Positions 19,117-29,910 of a DNA stretch of 64,000 nt are shown here, piece by piece (within the stretch, counting starts at the first letter, position 1; each line of letters begins with the position of its first letter). The stretch comes from Schlesneria sp. DSM 10557 (lineage in GTDB: Bacteria > Planctomycetota > Planctomycetia > Planctomycetales > Planctomycetaceae), in NCBI RefSeq assembly GCF_041860085.1, contig NZ_CP124747.1, positions 4,960,001 to 5,024,000 of the forward strand, written 5' to 3'. Made by a program: the position numbers and the translations under genes. Under the pieces are notes generated by a model that was not told the origin of the DNA, ran no database searches, and saw nothing but the letters and a program-made list of their open reading frames with translations.

Positions 19117-20298
19117 ATGAGCCACCCCCCTCTGCAAGCATTTTCGATGACTCCTTATGGACTTCAGGGCGATTCCACATTGGCGGAATTGCAATTGGCA
19201 TCGTCTGCCTTTGCCGTTGGGCCGCAACTGGCCCGGGCCGCTGACCCCGTCCCCGGGGCAAAGCCGCTCTCTGTTGCGCACCTCGGCCCGTGCCTGTTCC
19301 GGGGTGGGGCCGAGCAGCAACTGATCGACCTGCATCATTTCTTCGATCCGAGTCAGGTCGTGCTGACCAAGTGTCTGGTGACAAACTCGAACGCAATTGA
19401 CCCGCGCGTGGCCGCTGATCTCAAGTGTCCGGTCCTGGTGGCCACGACAGAAGAGCTGGCCAGAACGGCGACAGAGAATGATATTCTGCTGTTCTGGGGG
19501 CTTAAGCTGGATGAACTGTTGCCAAAGTCAGACGCTTACAAGGCCAAGTGCGTTTATCTAGCGCATGGCGACAGTTGGTGGACCAAAGAACTTCTGGATG
19601 GCAGCAGGGGGATGACGACTCACACGATTGCAGTCAGTCAGCGTGTCGTTGAGGAAACCTGTGATCATGTGCCGCATACGAAGATCCACAACGGCGTTGA
19701 TACGGCACGTCTGGCGACCACTCGCTCACGCGATGAGATGCGTGCGTCGCTCGGGTTTGAACCCGAAGACTTTGTGGTGGGATTTGTCGGACGGTTCTCG
19801 CCCGAGAAGCGGCCCGAACTGCTGATCGAATCGCTCTCCCGGCTGCCCCGTCACTACAAGGCACTGTTCGTCGGGTGGGGTACCCAGCGACAAGAGTTAA
19901 TGGACAAGGCAAACCGGTTGATCCCGAACCGTTACGCCTTCGCCGTCGCCGACCAGTATCTGGGGGACTACTACCAGTCCATGGATGCTTTCTCATTGCT
20001 GTCTGTTCAGGAAGGCTTTGCGATGGTCCTGATCGAAGCCATGTTCAGTGGATTGCCAATCGTGGCGACAAGTGTGGGAGCGGTTCCCGAGGTGATGGTC
20101 GATCGGGTCAACGGGTTGGTCGTCGATGGAACTTCCGATCAGATTTCTCGAGCGGTCTCTCTGCTGCAAGAGCGTCGTGAGTGGGCCGCGAGTCTAGGGC
20201 GGGAAGCACGCCGATATGCCTGTCAATTCGGGCATGCCCGGCGAATGGCACTCGACTATCAGAATCTGCTGACGTCGCTGTGCCGACAAGGAGCGTAG
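19117..20298 (+). CDS. GT4-family glycosyltransferase
   Basis: This is a retaining glycosyltransferase of the GT4/GT-B type, 393 residues. The C-terminal Rossmann domain is clear: VVGFVGRFSPEKRPELLIESLSRLP, then VGWGTQRQEL, and the nucleotide-sugar site EGFAMVLIEAMFSGLPIVATSVGAVPEVM with its E-x7-E pattern. The N-terminal domain starts with SVAHLGPCLFRGGAEQQLIDL, the usual acceptor-side start. The first 40 residues look non-conserved and the true start may be later (for example near residue 50). It precedes a glycosyltransferase-methyltransferase fusion on the same strand, so the pair probably modifies one glycan. Confidence 0.87.
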   Translation: MSHPPLQAFSMTPYGLQGDSTLAELQLASSAFAVGPQLARAADPVPGAKPLSVAHLGPCLFRGGAEQQLIDLHHFFDPSQVVLTKCLVTNSNAIDPRVAADLKCPVLVATTEELARTATENDILLFWGLKLDELLPKSDAYKAKCVYLAHGDSWWTKELLDGSRGMTTHTIAVSQRVVEETCDHVPHTKIHNGVDTARLATTRSRDEMRASLGFEPEDFVVGFVGRFSPEKRPELLIESLSRLPRHYKALFVGWGTQRQELMDKANRLIPNRYAFAVADQYLGDYYQSMDAFSLLSVQEGFAMVLIEAMFSGLPIVATSVGAVPEVMVDRVNGLVVDGTSDQISRAVSLLQERREWAASLGREARRYACQFGHARRMALDYQNLLTSLCRQGA

Positions 20299-20448
20299 TT
20301 GCGCTTCGACGGAGCCCGGGCTGCTCGGAGACTTTGCGGATGCGTCTCTCAGGGCGTGCGCGGCAGGGGCGAGGGGCATCCGGCGTATGTTGATTCCGAA
20401 CCGATCCGGTTGGTAATGCAGAAGACGACGTCTACTGGAGAGTGCAAC

Positions 20449-21720
20449 ATGATTCGACTGACGAATCGCTTGTTCGGCAGCCATCCCATCGTTGTGCATT
20501 GCCCTGGTCCCGTGCAGGGGCATCTCGGTTGGCAGTCCTTTGCTGCCTCGGCGCTGGGGGTTCACGTCGATTCTCACCCCCCTGTCGAGTCATTCACGTT
20601 GCTGACCTGGAATGGAGGGGATCGACCGGAAAAGCCGAACGGGATTCTGGAGTCTTCCGCCGCTCGTTTTGGCTGCGAAACACTGGTCCTGGGGCAGACG
20701 GTACGTCCGTGGGTGAATGGCAAGAAGCTGCAACTGACCGCCGATGCATTGGCTGGGGTGACGACGGAGTTTGTCGTCGGGATGGATTCAGGAGATGTCC
20801 TGCTGGTTGATCATCCCGACGTCATGGTCCAGCGATTCCGCGAGCATTTCAGCTGCGACTTGCTCTTCAACGCGACCGGGTCTGACTGCTGGCCCCCACG
20901 TCCGGAATTTATCATGTACGAGCAGCAGCGCCCGGCCGCTCGCTGTGCACAGGGGCGACACTGGTTGAATGCCGGTTGCTGGGTCGGGCGGACTGAGTTC
21001 TGCCGGAAGTACTTTCGCGACCTTGCTTCGTTTGCGGCCACGAGCGAATCAGGGCATTGCGATCAGACGATTGTGAAAATGACATGGCCACAGTGGTATC
21101 CGCGCGTGCAACTCGATTACGGCTGTCAGATCTTTCAGTGGTTCAATGAGGATCGTCGTGTGTTTCAGGTCGAACGACCTGTCGCCGATCGTCAGTGGCA
21201 ACTGACGCAGTGGCTACGAGAATTCGACAACGTCCGGTACGGCGTGGAAGTTGGTGTGTTTGATGGCAGTACGAGTGACGTGCTGCTGCGGGAATTTCCG
21301 CAGCTCACGTTATGGATGGTTGATCCCTGGGCTCCCTTCACGGGTTGTGAACCACTGTCCCATCTGGATCAGGTTGCCTTCGAGCGTATTTTTCACGAGG
21401 CGCTGTGGTGGACCAGTCATGCACCGGAACGGCGTCACGTCCTGCGTGAGACATCAAACAGGGCCGCCTCCGGGTTTTCCGACGGATCGCTCGACTTTGT
21501 GTTTATTGATGCGAATCACCAATACGAAACTGTGTGCACGGATCTCGACTGCTGGTGGCCCAAAGTGCGGACGGCAGGGTACCTGTGCGGTCATGACTAC
21601 GGAGTCTACGGTGATGCAACGGGAGAATGGGGGGTGAAGCGAGCGGTCGATGCATTTGTTGCCACCCAATCACGCGAGCTTCGACTGGGCCGGGACGGAA
21701 TGTGGCTGCTGCGGAAATAA
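20449..21720 (+). CDS. PLOD-like glycosyltransferase fused to SAM methyltransferase
   Basis: This is a two-domain protein of 423 residues. The N-terminal half (about 45-240) resembles the glycosyltransferase domain of procollagen-lysine hydroxylases. It has VVGMDSGDVLLVD with a DxGD element (113-116), LLFNATGSDCWPP, HWLNAGCWVGRTEFCRKYF, a DQTIVK motif and LDYGCQIFQ. The C-terminal half (about 262-423) is a class I methyltransferase of the Methyltransf_24 type: YGVEVGVFDGSTSDVLL as motif I, WMVDPW, and DFVFIDANHQYETVCTDLDCWWPKVRTAGYLCGHDY. The ATG at 20449 has GGAG eight bases upstream; a longer frame to 20299 has no family features. It may add and methylate a sugar on the product of the upstream GT4; that is inference. 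Confidence 0.8.
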   Translation: MIRLTNRLFGSHPIVVHCPGPVQGHLGWQSFAASALGVHVDSHPPVESFTLLTWNGGDRPEKPNGILESSAARFGCETLVLGQTVRPWVNGKKLQLTADALAGVTTEFVVGMDSGDVLLVDHPDVMVQRFREHFSCDLLFNATGSDCWPPRPEFIMYEQQRPAARCAQGRHWLNAGCWVGRTEFCRKYFRDLASFAATSESGHCDQTIVKMTWPQWYPRVQLDYGCQIFQWFNEDRRVFQVERPVADRQWQLTQWLREFDNVRYGVEVGVFDGSTSDVLLREFPQLTLWMVDPWAPFTGCEPLSHLDQVAFERIFHEALWWTSHAPERRHVLRETSNRAASGFSDGSLDFVFIDANHQYETVCTDLDCWWPKVRTAGYLCGHDYGVYGDATGEWGVKRAVDAFVATQSRELRLGRDGMWLLRK

Positions 21721-21753
21721 TCGATGCTGTCGTCTGATTACTGCCGTGATTCT

Positions 21754-23016
21754 TTAGAAGCGGACGTCGATTCGAGCCGAAACGAATATGCCGTTGTCGA
21801 TCTCAACCGTATCGATTCCTTTCAGCTCGAATCCATCGATTTCCGAGAAGTAGCGATCGAAGGCCCAGCCTGTGGCCACGTCTAAACCGACGTTGGGCTG
21901 AACCCACCAGACCATGCCCGTCACCAGTCGCTTCTCGTAGTAGAAGAAATGGCTATCTTCGTTGACTCGCTGAGACAGTCGCCAGTTTTCGTTCGTCCAG
22001 TCGAACCCCGAATAGGCCTGCCAGCGGCTGCTGGGTTGATAAACAGTCCGTGCGTGCATGGTTGTCAGGAATGCCCAGACATATTGCATTTGCCAGTCTT
22101 TCGCCGGTTTCCAACTGAAGACCGAGAAGGGAAACCCCATGATCGCCTGGAATTCGTCGTTCGGATGATAGAAGTACCCACCCCCGGGAATGGGAAGCCC
22201 TGCCAGTACCTGGCTGTTCGTCGATGCGTTGACGCCGACGAACCAGGAACCGGTTTCATCCTGGGGCATCAGCAGGAAAGCGGTTCCCGAGACGAGTGCG
22301 TCACGGGAACTCTGGAAAGGTTTGTCTGTGGCGGTACCGACATCAAAGACAATCCCTCCGATATTCCCCCCTTCAAATTGACGGTAGTAGTTACCGCCGA
22401 TCGCGATGTTGAACAGATCCTGAGGAAACTGCCGCATGGTATTGGGCAGGATGGCGTTCGTGTTGACGTGCGTCGTCTCCACGTCCCCGGTCAGCAGAAA
22501 GGTGTTGGCGCCCTTTGAGTACACAGGGACGGCACCCTGAAGGTCTGTTCGAAGCATGCTCAGCGTCGTACCGGGCTGATCCGTGTTCTGTTCGGGATAC
22601 CAGGACCCACCAGCTTGAGGGTTCGACATCAAGAGGGTGCCGACTCCCCCCGGAAGATTCTTCAGTCCCTTGATGCCACGAAATGACGGAAGGGCGTCGA
22701 GTCCTGTTCCCGTCTTCGCACTGCGAGTTCCCAGGTCCTGGGTGTATTCGGGGGGCTCGCCGTATGTCAGGCCGTCGTACGACGGGTCCGCAGGCGGAAG
22801 CTGAGTGTTCGTCAGTTGGACGGTCGCCAGAGGTGAGGTACTGGAGATGAGTTGTATCCAATTGCCGGGCGGATCCTGAATCGCCAGCGGGAGAGCACCG
22901 GAAGGACGACCGACATGATCGGTTGCCAGAAAGCCTTGGGCAGAGGCAGGGACCCAGTTGACAATCAAAACGAGTGTCAGGGAAAGAGCCGCCATCCGAA
23001 CGGGCCGCGTACTCAC
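21754..23016 (-). CDS. Outer-membrane beta-barrel-like protein
   Basis: This 420-residue protein has a clear signal peptide (MAALSLTLVLIVNWVPASAQG, cleaved near residue 27). The mature part is rich in aromatic and small residues with alternating strands from about residue 160 (for example NIAIGGNYYRQFEGGNIGGIVFDVG) and ends in SARIDVRF, with the terminal aromatic expected for insertion by the BAM machinery. I do not recognise a named family with certainty. It converges with the glycosyltransferase fusion (33-base gap) and diverges from the small lipoprotein gene. Confidence 0.65.
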   Translation of the reverse strand: MSTRPVRMAALSLTLVLIVNWVPASAQGFLATDHVGRPSGALPLAIQDPPGNWIQLISSTSPLATVQLTNTQLPPADPSYDGLTYGEPPEYTQDLGTRSAKTGTGLDALPSFRGIKGLKNLPGGVGTLLMSNPQAGGSWYPEQNTDQPGTTLSMLRTDLQGAVPVYSKGANTFLLTGDVETTHVNTNAILPNTMRQFPQDLFNIAIGGNYYRQFEGGNIGGIVFDVGTATDKPFQSSRDALVSGTAFLLMPQDETGSWFVGVNASTNSQVLAGLPIPGGGYFYHPNDEFQAIMGFPFSVFSWKPAKDWQMQYVWAFLTTMHARTVYQPSSRWQAYSGFDWTNENWRLSQRVNEDSHFFYYEKRLVTGMVWWVQPNVGLDVATGWAFDRYFSEIDGFELKGIDTVEIDNGIFVSARIDVRF

Positions 23017-23540
23017 GTTGTAAAACCCCGAAAAAACAGAATCGAAGCCGGCATCCAGTCGCCGGTGTGTCGTCGGCGGGATTCTAGTTGCGATTCAAAA
23101 GTGGGTGTAGAGGAAGTTACGGCCGGCGCCACAGCTTCACTCTGCAAGCTCATCTGGAGGTGATCGTTTCCGGCCCATTCAATCAGAAGCGTGCAAGGCG
23201 GCAATTTTTGCCGATCGACGATCCTCACTGCTTGATGAGCTGGAAAGTGTGGTCAAGAAAAGAGAAATGGAGCGTGAAGTCGGTAGAACTTCGTCGCGGA
23301 GGGGCGGATTTTTGATCATCACGAGGTCAGAGTGGTTGACATTCAACAAAACCGATCTAATATATCATTCATGTGGTAGGCATTAAATTGATGGGCCACA
23401 GGAGCGAATGAGCGGCACAGCCGCATTCGTGAATCTGACTCTCTCTGCGTGCAGTCGATGGTCTTCCAAGAAGCCTCGGGATTGCATCTGGCGACAGCGA
23501 AAATATCGCTGCTCAGCCCCTGCCCCTCTCGAGACGTCCT
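23017..23540. other. Divergent promoter region
   Basis: About 520 bases separate the barrel-like protein and the small lipoprotein. The centre (23330-23400) is very AT-rich and holds the promoter listed separately. No gene is supported. Confidence 0.45.
23336..23363 (+). promoter_or_regulatory. Probable sigma-70-type promoter
   Basis: A perfect TTGACA box (23336-23341) is followed after 16 bases by TAATAT (23358-23363). It lies in an AT-rich island about 180 bases before the lipoprotein gene. The predicted leader would be about 170 bases long. Confidence 0.5.
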
Positions 23541-23981
23541 ATGCGATTTGATCTTCGGGTTCCCTTTGCCCCTGTTTGTGTGCTCGCGCTGTCGTTGTTG
23601 CTGGCTGGTTGTAGTGGGAACAAAAACATCGCTTCGGTGACGGGAACGGTGTACCTGGATGGAGAACCACTTCCCAAAGCATTTCTCATCTTTACTCCCC
23701 AGGAAGGGGCTGGCGCACCGTCATTCGGCCGAACAGACAATTACGGTCGTTATCAGATGATCTTTTCCACCAACACGAAAGGTGCGTGGATTGGACGGAA
23801 TCGGGTCACGATCAGTACGGCGGATGCCATCAGCCCCGAAAAAACCACTCCGGAAGTTGTGCCGTCGCGCTACAACCAGAAATCGGAACTCTATGAAGAA
23901 GTAGAACCGGGCAGTAACCAGATCGACTTCGATCTCGAGGGGGATGGACACATCAAGAAGGAACTGCCCTATACGGGTTGA
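23541..23981 (+). CDS. Small lipoprotein with carboxypeptidase-regulatory-like fold
   Basis: This is a 146-residue lipoprotein. The signal and lipobox are LALSLLLAGC (Cys 24). The mature part begins SVTGTVYLDGEPLPKAFLIFTPQ and continues with GRTDNYGRYQMIFSTNTKGAWIGRNRVTI, the pattern of the transthyretin/carboxypeptidase-regulatory-like domain that is abundant in planctomycete lipoproteins. Function is unknown. It is followed 96 bases later by a DUF1559 gene, a pairing very frequent in this phylum. Confidence 0.8.
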   Translation: MRFDLRVPFAPVCVLALSLLLAGCSGNKNIASVTGTVYLDGEPLPKAFLIFTPQEGAGAPSFGRTDNYGRYQMIFSTNTKGAWIGRNRVTISTADAISPEKTTPEVVPSRYNQKSELYEEVEPGSNQIDFDLEGDGHIKKELPYTG

Positions 23982-24076
23982 TCGATCTGAATCCCGCTGC
24001 TCTGACCCGATTTGACGCTGCGATCTGTTTTATACGTCTCTTTCATTCAACGAATCATTTTGAAAAGGTTGTCTCC

Positions 24077-25087
24077 GTGCTTTCTCCCTTGTTTTCGCTA
24101 CCGCCCAAGCCACTGTCGGGAACCTCGCCCGTGCACCGCAGATCCCGAGGATTTACACTGATCGAACTGCTGGTTGTGATTGCCATCATCGGGGTCCTTG
24201 TGGCCCTCTTGCTTCCCGCCGTCCAGCAGGCTCGTGAAGCCGCGCGACGGACGCAGTGTAAGAATAATTTGAAGCAGATTGGTTTGGCACTTCATAATTA
24301 TCACGATGCCTATAACCAGTTTCCCCCTTCGATGATTTTCCAGACTCAGCATCTGACGGCCCGCGCCAATCGGCCTCAACGAGCCAATGGGTGGGCGTGG
24401 ACGTCGTTCATTCTGCCCTATATCGATCAGGGGCCGCTCTACAATCAGTTGAACTTCAACACGTCACTGGTGACGCCTGAGAACCAGCTGTTGGTAGGGA
24501 CCAAGTTGGAGGTTGCCGTCTGCCCTTCAGTTCCCTCGATCAACCACGTCGTTGTCGGTGCCATCAACGCTCCAGGGATCACGGCCACAAACTATGTTGC
24601 GAACAGCGGGTCGTATTCTCTGAGTGCCTATTACAACGCTTCAGCAACGCGTAGGAACGGTGTCTTTTCTGAAGATAGCCGAGTCGGAATTCGGGATATC
24701 ACCGACGGGACTTCGAATACGATCGCCGTGGGCGAGACGGTGTTCTGGGGAACGGGAGACACCGCCAATACCTTCTACTGGGACCCCAGCTGGTTCGGAC
24801 GTGTGCAGGCGGGAATTCCTACCAGCGACTGCCCCGAGTGCATTACGCGGAACGGTGCGGTTCGCATGAATCCCCCCCGTATCGCCAGCGCCGTGGTCCT
24901 CAGAAATGCCTTCTCGAGCAAGCACGTGGGAGGTGCCCAGTTCCTGCTGACGGATGGATCGGTCCGCTTCATCAGCGAATCGATCAACACGACGTCCGTG
25001 GATGACGAAACGCTTCCCCCAACGGCGCTCGGTGTCTATCAGTTGCTGTGCGGACGTAACGACGGTCAACCCGTCGGCGAGTTCTAA
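24077..25087 (+). CDS. DUF1559 pseudopilin-like protein
   Basis: This protein of about 336 residues has a type IV prepilin-like leader: RGFTLIELLVVIAIIGVLVALLLPAVQQAREAARRTQC, with the cleavage site before FTLIE and the conserved Glu at +5. The DUF1559 domain follows, with NNLKQIGLALHNYHDAYNQFPP, the ITDGTSNTIAVGET motif and the C-terminal HVGGAQFLLTDGSVRFISESI. The GTG at 24077, with AAAGG upstream, gives a short basic leader; the frame also extends to 23978. Prepilin peptidase would process it. Planctomycetes have dozens of such proteins and their role is not settled. Confidence 0.9.
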   Translation: MLSPLFSLPPKPLSGTSPVHRRSRGFTLIELLVVIAIIGVLVALLLPAVQQAREAARRTQCKNNLKQIGLALHNYHDAYNQFPPSMIFQTQHLTARANRPQRANGWAWTSFILPYIDQGPLYNQLNFNTSLVTPENQLLVGTKLEVAVCPSVPSINHVVVGAINAPGITATNYVANSGSYSLSAYYNASATRRNGVFSEDSRVGIRDITDGTSNTIAVGETVFWGTGDTANTFYWDPSWFGRVQAGIPTSDCPECITRNGAVRMNPPRIASAVVLRNAFSSKHVGGAQFLLTDGSVRFISESINTTSVDDETLPPTALGVYQLLCGRNDGQPVGEF

Positions 25088-25430
25088 ACGACGAGTTGTC
25101 CGACGCGAACGGGGGGACTGCGACGCCCCCCCGTTCGCTGGCTGTTCCTCCCCCAGCGGTGATGGCGTGGAGGCGGATTGATTGATGCCTGTCGCCGGGC
25201 CTGTGCGACCCTGCCAGGGCGCGGCGACGTAAGTCGTCATCACGCCCGGAGCCCTTCTCTCGAAGATTTTTGCTGTACCATCTGTTCTGATGCGGTCCCT
25301 CTCGTAGGATCGATCGGAACAGATGGTGCGCCAAGTGGCTGTCGCCGGATTGATCTCAGTGTGGATCGGCCGTTGAGCTTACCTGACAATTCTTTCTGCA
25401 TCGCGAGGATGCCGTTTCTGGAACACACCT
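25088..25430. other. Gap before the sulfatase pair
   Basis: This gap holds the terminator at 25105-25138 and the upstream region of the first sulfatase. No gene is supported. Confidence 0.4.
25105..25138 (+). terminator. Terminator of the DUF1559 gene
   Basis: A 12-base perfect stem (25105-25116 with 25127-25138), very GC-rich with a run of six G, lies 17 bases after the stop. There is no T-tract, so it may act as a 3' stabiliser or a weak terminator. Confidence 0.5.
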
Positions 25431-26888
25431 ATGCTGAGAATTTTATTCCTATCGACACCCGTTCTCCTTGCACTGGGGGGGCTGCTGACAGCGACCGGGG
25501 CTGCTGCGGCAGAAGCCCCGGCAAAAACGGGTCAGCCTAACATTCTGTTTGTCTTCACCGATGATCAAGCGGTCGATACGATCCGGGCGCTGGGGAACTC
25601 GGAAATCCAGACACCGAACTTTGATCGTCTGGTCGCCAGCGGTACGACGTTCACTCGCTGTTACAACATGGGTAGCTGGTCGCCCGCGGTCTGTATTGCC
25701 AGCCGATCGATGCTGCTTAGCGGGCGGTCGGTCTGGCGGGCTCAGAAAATCTATGACACCGCAGAGCAGGAACGTGAGGCAGGGCGCTGGTGGCCTGCTT
25801 ACTTCAAGGCGGCAGGTTATCGCACGTATCTGACGGGCAAGTGGCACGTGAAGGCCTCGCCCGAGAAAAGCTTCGATGTCGTGCGTCATGTTCGCCCCGG
25901 GATGCCCAGGGATACACCAGAGGGCTACAACCGCCCCCTGTCAGACGCGGAAGACGCCTGGTCACCTTCTGACCCGAAATTGGGAGGCTATTGGCAGGGA
26001 GGAAAGCACTGGAGTGAAGTGGTCGCTGACGATGCCGTGGATTATCTGCGTCAGGCCTCTGCAGAGGCTGACCCGTTCTTTATGTATATCGCGTTCAATG
26101 CACCCCATGATCCCCGACAGTCACCACGTGAGTTCGTCGAGATGTACCCTCCTGAGAAGATCTCTCTTCCCGGGAACTTTCTGCCCGAGTATCCGTTCAA
26201 GGATCTGATTGGCTGCGAACCTGCCTTGCGAGATGAGAAGCTGGCCCCGTTCCCTCGAACTCCCCATTCGATTCGCGTTCACCGCTCAGAGTACTACGCC
26301 ATCGTTTCGCATCTTGACCGGCAGATCGGCCGTATTCTCGATGCGCTCAAGGAATCGGGGAAGCAGGACAATACGTGGATCTTCTTCACGGCCGACCATG
26401 GACTTGCTGTGGGACACCATGGACTTGTCGGTAAGCAGAACCTGTACGATCACAGTGTTCGTGTGCCGTTTGTTGCGGTGGGCCCTCAGGCGGTGGCGGG
26501 TGAGCGGATTGATGCGGCGATCTATCTTCAGGATGTGATGCCGACCGCCCTGGAACTCGCGGGCGTTGCCAAGCCGGATCACGTCGACTTCCACAGCATT
26601 CTGCCGCTCATCAGAAAGGAAACGACTCAGTCGTCCTACTCCGCGGTCTACGGTGCCTATCTGGGATTGCAGCGCATGGTTGAGTCGGACGGTTTCAAGC
26701 TGATCGTCTATCCGAAGGCGAATCGCCTGCGACTGTATCACCTTGCCGAAGATCCCCTGGAAAAGCACGATCTGGCCGACGACCCGCGGTATCGTCCTCA
26801 GATTCTCAGGCTGGCCAAAGCTCTGCGGGAGAACCAGGAGCGAACAGGTGACTCGCTCTCGCTGGCGAGCTTACTGCCTGCGGAATAG
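25431..26888 (+). CDS. Secreted sulfatase (formylglycine type)
   Basis: This 485-residue arylsulfatase-family hydrolase has a signal peptide (about 1-27). The alkaline-phosphatase-like fold starts with PNILFVFTDDQAVDTI, giving the Ca-binding Asp pair. The formylglycine site is C88-I-A-S-R in VCIASRSMLLSGR, the Ala-containing C-x-A-S-R variant of C-x-P-S-R. Further family motifs are YLTGKWHV, FMYIAFNAPHDPRQSP and IFFTADHGLAVGHHGLVGKQNLYDHSVRVPF. Overall it resembles choline-sulfatase and polysaccharide sulfatase branches. It probably cleaves sulfate from an algal or host glycan in the periplasm. A second sulfatase lies 90 bases downstream, so the two are probably cotranscribed. Confidence 0.93.
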   Translation: MLRILFLSTPVLLALGGLLTATGAAAAEAPAKTGQPNILFVFTDDQAVDTIRALGNSEIQTPNFDRLVASGTTFTRCYNMGSWSPAVCIASRSMLLSGRSVWRAQKIYDTAEQEREAGRWWPAYFKAAGYRTYLTGKWHVKASPEKSFDVVRHVRPGMPRDTPEGYNRPLSDAEDAWSPSDPKLGGYWQGGKHWSEVVADDAVDYLRQASAEADPFFMYIAFNAPHDPRQSPREFVEMYPPEKISLPGNFLPEYPFKDLIGCEPALRDEKLAPFPRTPHSIRVHRSEYYAIVSHLDRQIGRILDALKESGKQDNTWIFFTADHGLAVGHHGLVGKQNLYDHSVRVPFVAVGPQAVAGERIDAAIYLQDVMPTALELAGVAKPDHVDFHSILPLIRKETTQSSYSAVYGAYLGLQRMVESDGFKLIVYPKANRLRLYHLAEDPLEKHDLADDPRYRPQILRLAKALRENQERTGDSLSLASLLPAE

Positions 26889-26978
26889 TCTGGACGTTTC
26901 GCGTCGAGTTCGCTCCAGGGACCGCACCTTGCTCATCCGCCTCTCCGTCAAAACGCATAACCGGGAAAGTCCTTCTGC

Positions 26979-28427
<1,449 letters not shown>

Positions 28428-28942
28428 TCGTCTTTCCAGTGTTCCTGTTGCTGCGCTGTGCGTGGGTTTCACGGCCCCGCACAGTTCGCGGAACCCAAAG
28501 CCGTCTCTCGCAGGACCAGCAAGCCGAGGTCGTCCCTACCTGAGTCGCCGCAGTTGGGCTTTCCGCAGCTCGGTCGCCCAGCCTCCCTGCGTGATGTGCC
28601 GGCGGTTTGCCCGCGATCTCTCTGGTTGCGACTTGGGGTTGGGTAAATTTTTGGGAGCGGGTCATCCCCCCCGCAGAGGTCTCGTTGCACTTGCCCACGG
28701 CGACGGGCGAGGTTTCTCGGCGCCTGATTCTCTTTCCCGGTAGGACTTGGGGCTTTTTGCGAGCGGTTTTTCACTGATCGGGGAGCGTCCTCTCGTTGCG
28801 AGGGGGCCACACTGCAAGGGGTCACACAGAGACAGGCGATGCGTTTGCGAGGTGATCAAAACGAGAAAGACCACGACTGCCGGAGCGGTCGTGGTCTTTG
28901 TTGTGTTCTCGGGTTTTTGATCGCCTGCGGGTCGGGCAAGAA
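28428..28942. other. Intergenic region between convergent genes
   Basis: About 515 bases lie between convergent genes. The only supported feature is the hairpin at 28866-28899. I see no credible gene on either strand. Confidence 0.4.
28866..28899 (-). terminator. Terminator downstream of the SGC lipoprotein-like gene
   Basis: A 12-base perfect stem (28866-28877 with 28888-28899) has A-rich and T-rich outer ends on both strands. It lies 44 bases beyond the minus-strand gene and could also stop plus-strand reading from the sulfatases. Confidence 0.75.
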
Positions 28943-29533
<591 letters not shown>

Positions 29534-29910
29534 TTCTCTCCGGCAGTTCCCGAACCCGCTGAATTGGCGATCATGGGACCGTGTATAGCTTTAGTATCGA
29601 AAATACTGATTGAAGACTTGCGAGAATTTTCCGATTTTTCTGATAGTAGGAACTGGAATCCCCATATCGGTTTGGGGCAGCCAGGCACTGGCGTGCGTGA
29701 CACCTAAGGTCCCTCTCCTCTGTCTACCATCAACCGGTGGCTGGGCACTGAAATGATTAAACAGAAACGTCTGCGGCAGTATTCCCGCCGCAGACGTCGA
29801 GCCATTCGGGTACCATCACTCTGTTTACACAGAGTCGTTTCCATGCACTTTCCGCAGGGAGCCCGCCATTCCGGATGAAGAGTGCTCGCACTCATTCATC
29901 CGTCGAATGA
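29534..29910. other. AT-rich gap, promoter of the 28943-29533 gene
   Basis: This is the AT-rich upstream region of the minus-strand SGC protein gene. It also holds the hairpin at 29766-29796 that ends the BON-domain gene. No coding frame is supported. Confidence 0.45.
29766..29796 (-). terminator. Terminator of the BON-domain gene
   Basis: An 11-base perfect stem (29766-29776 with 29786-29796) lies about 115 bases beyond the stop codon. On the minus strand it is followed by a T-rich stretch. Confidence 0.65.
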
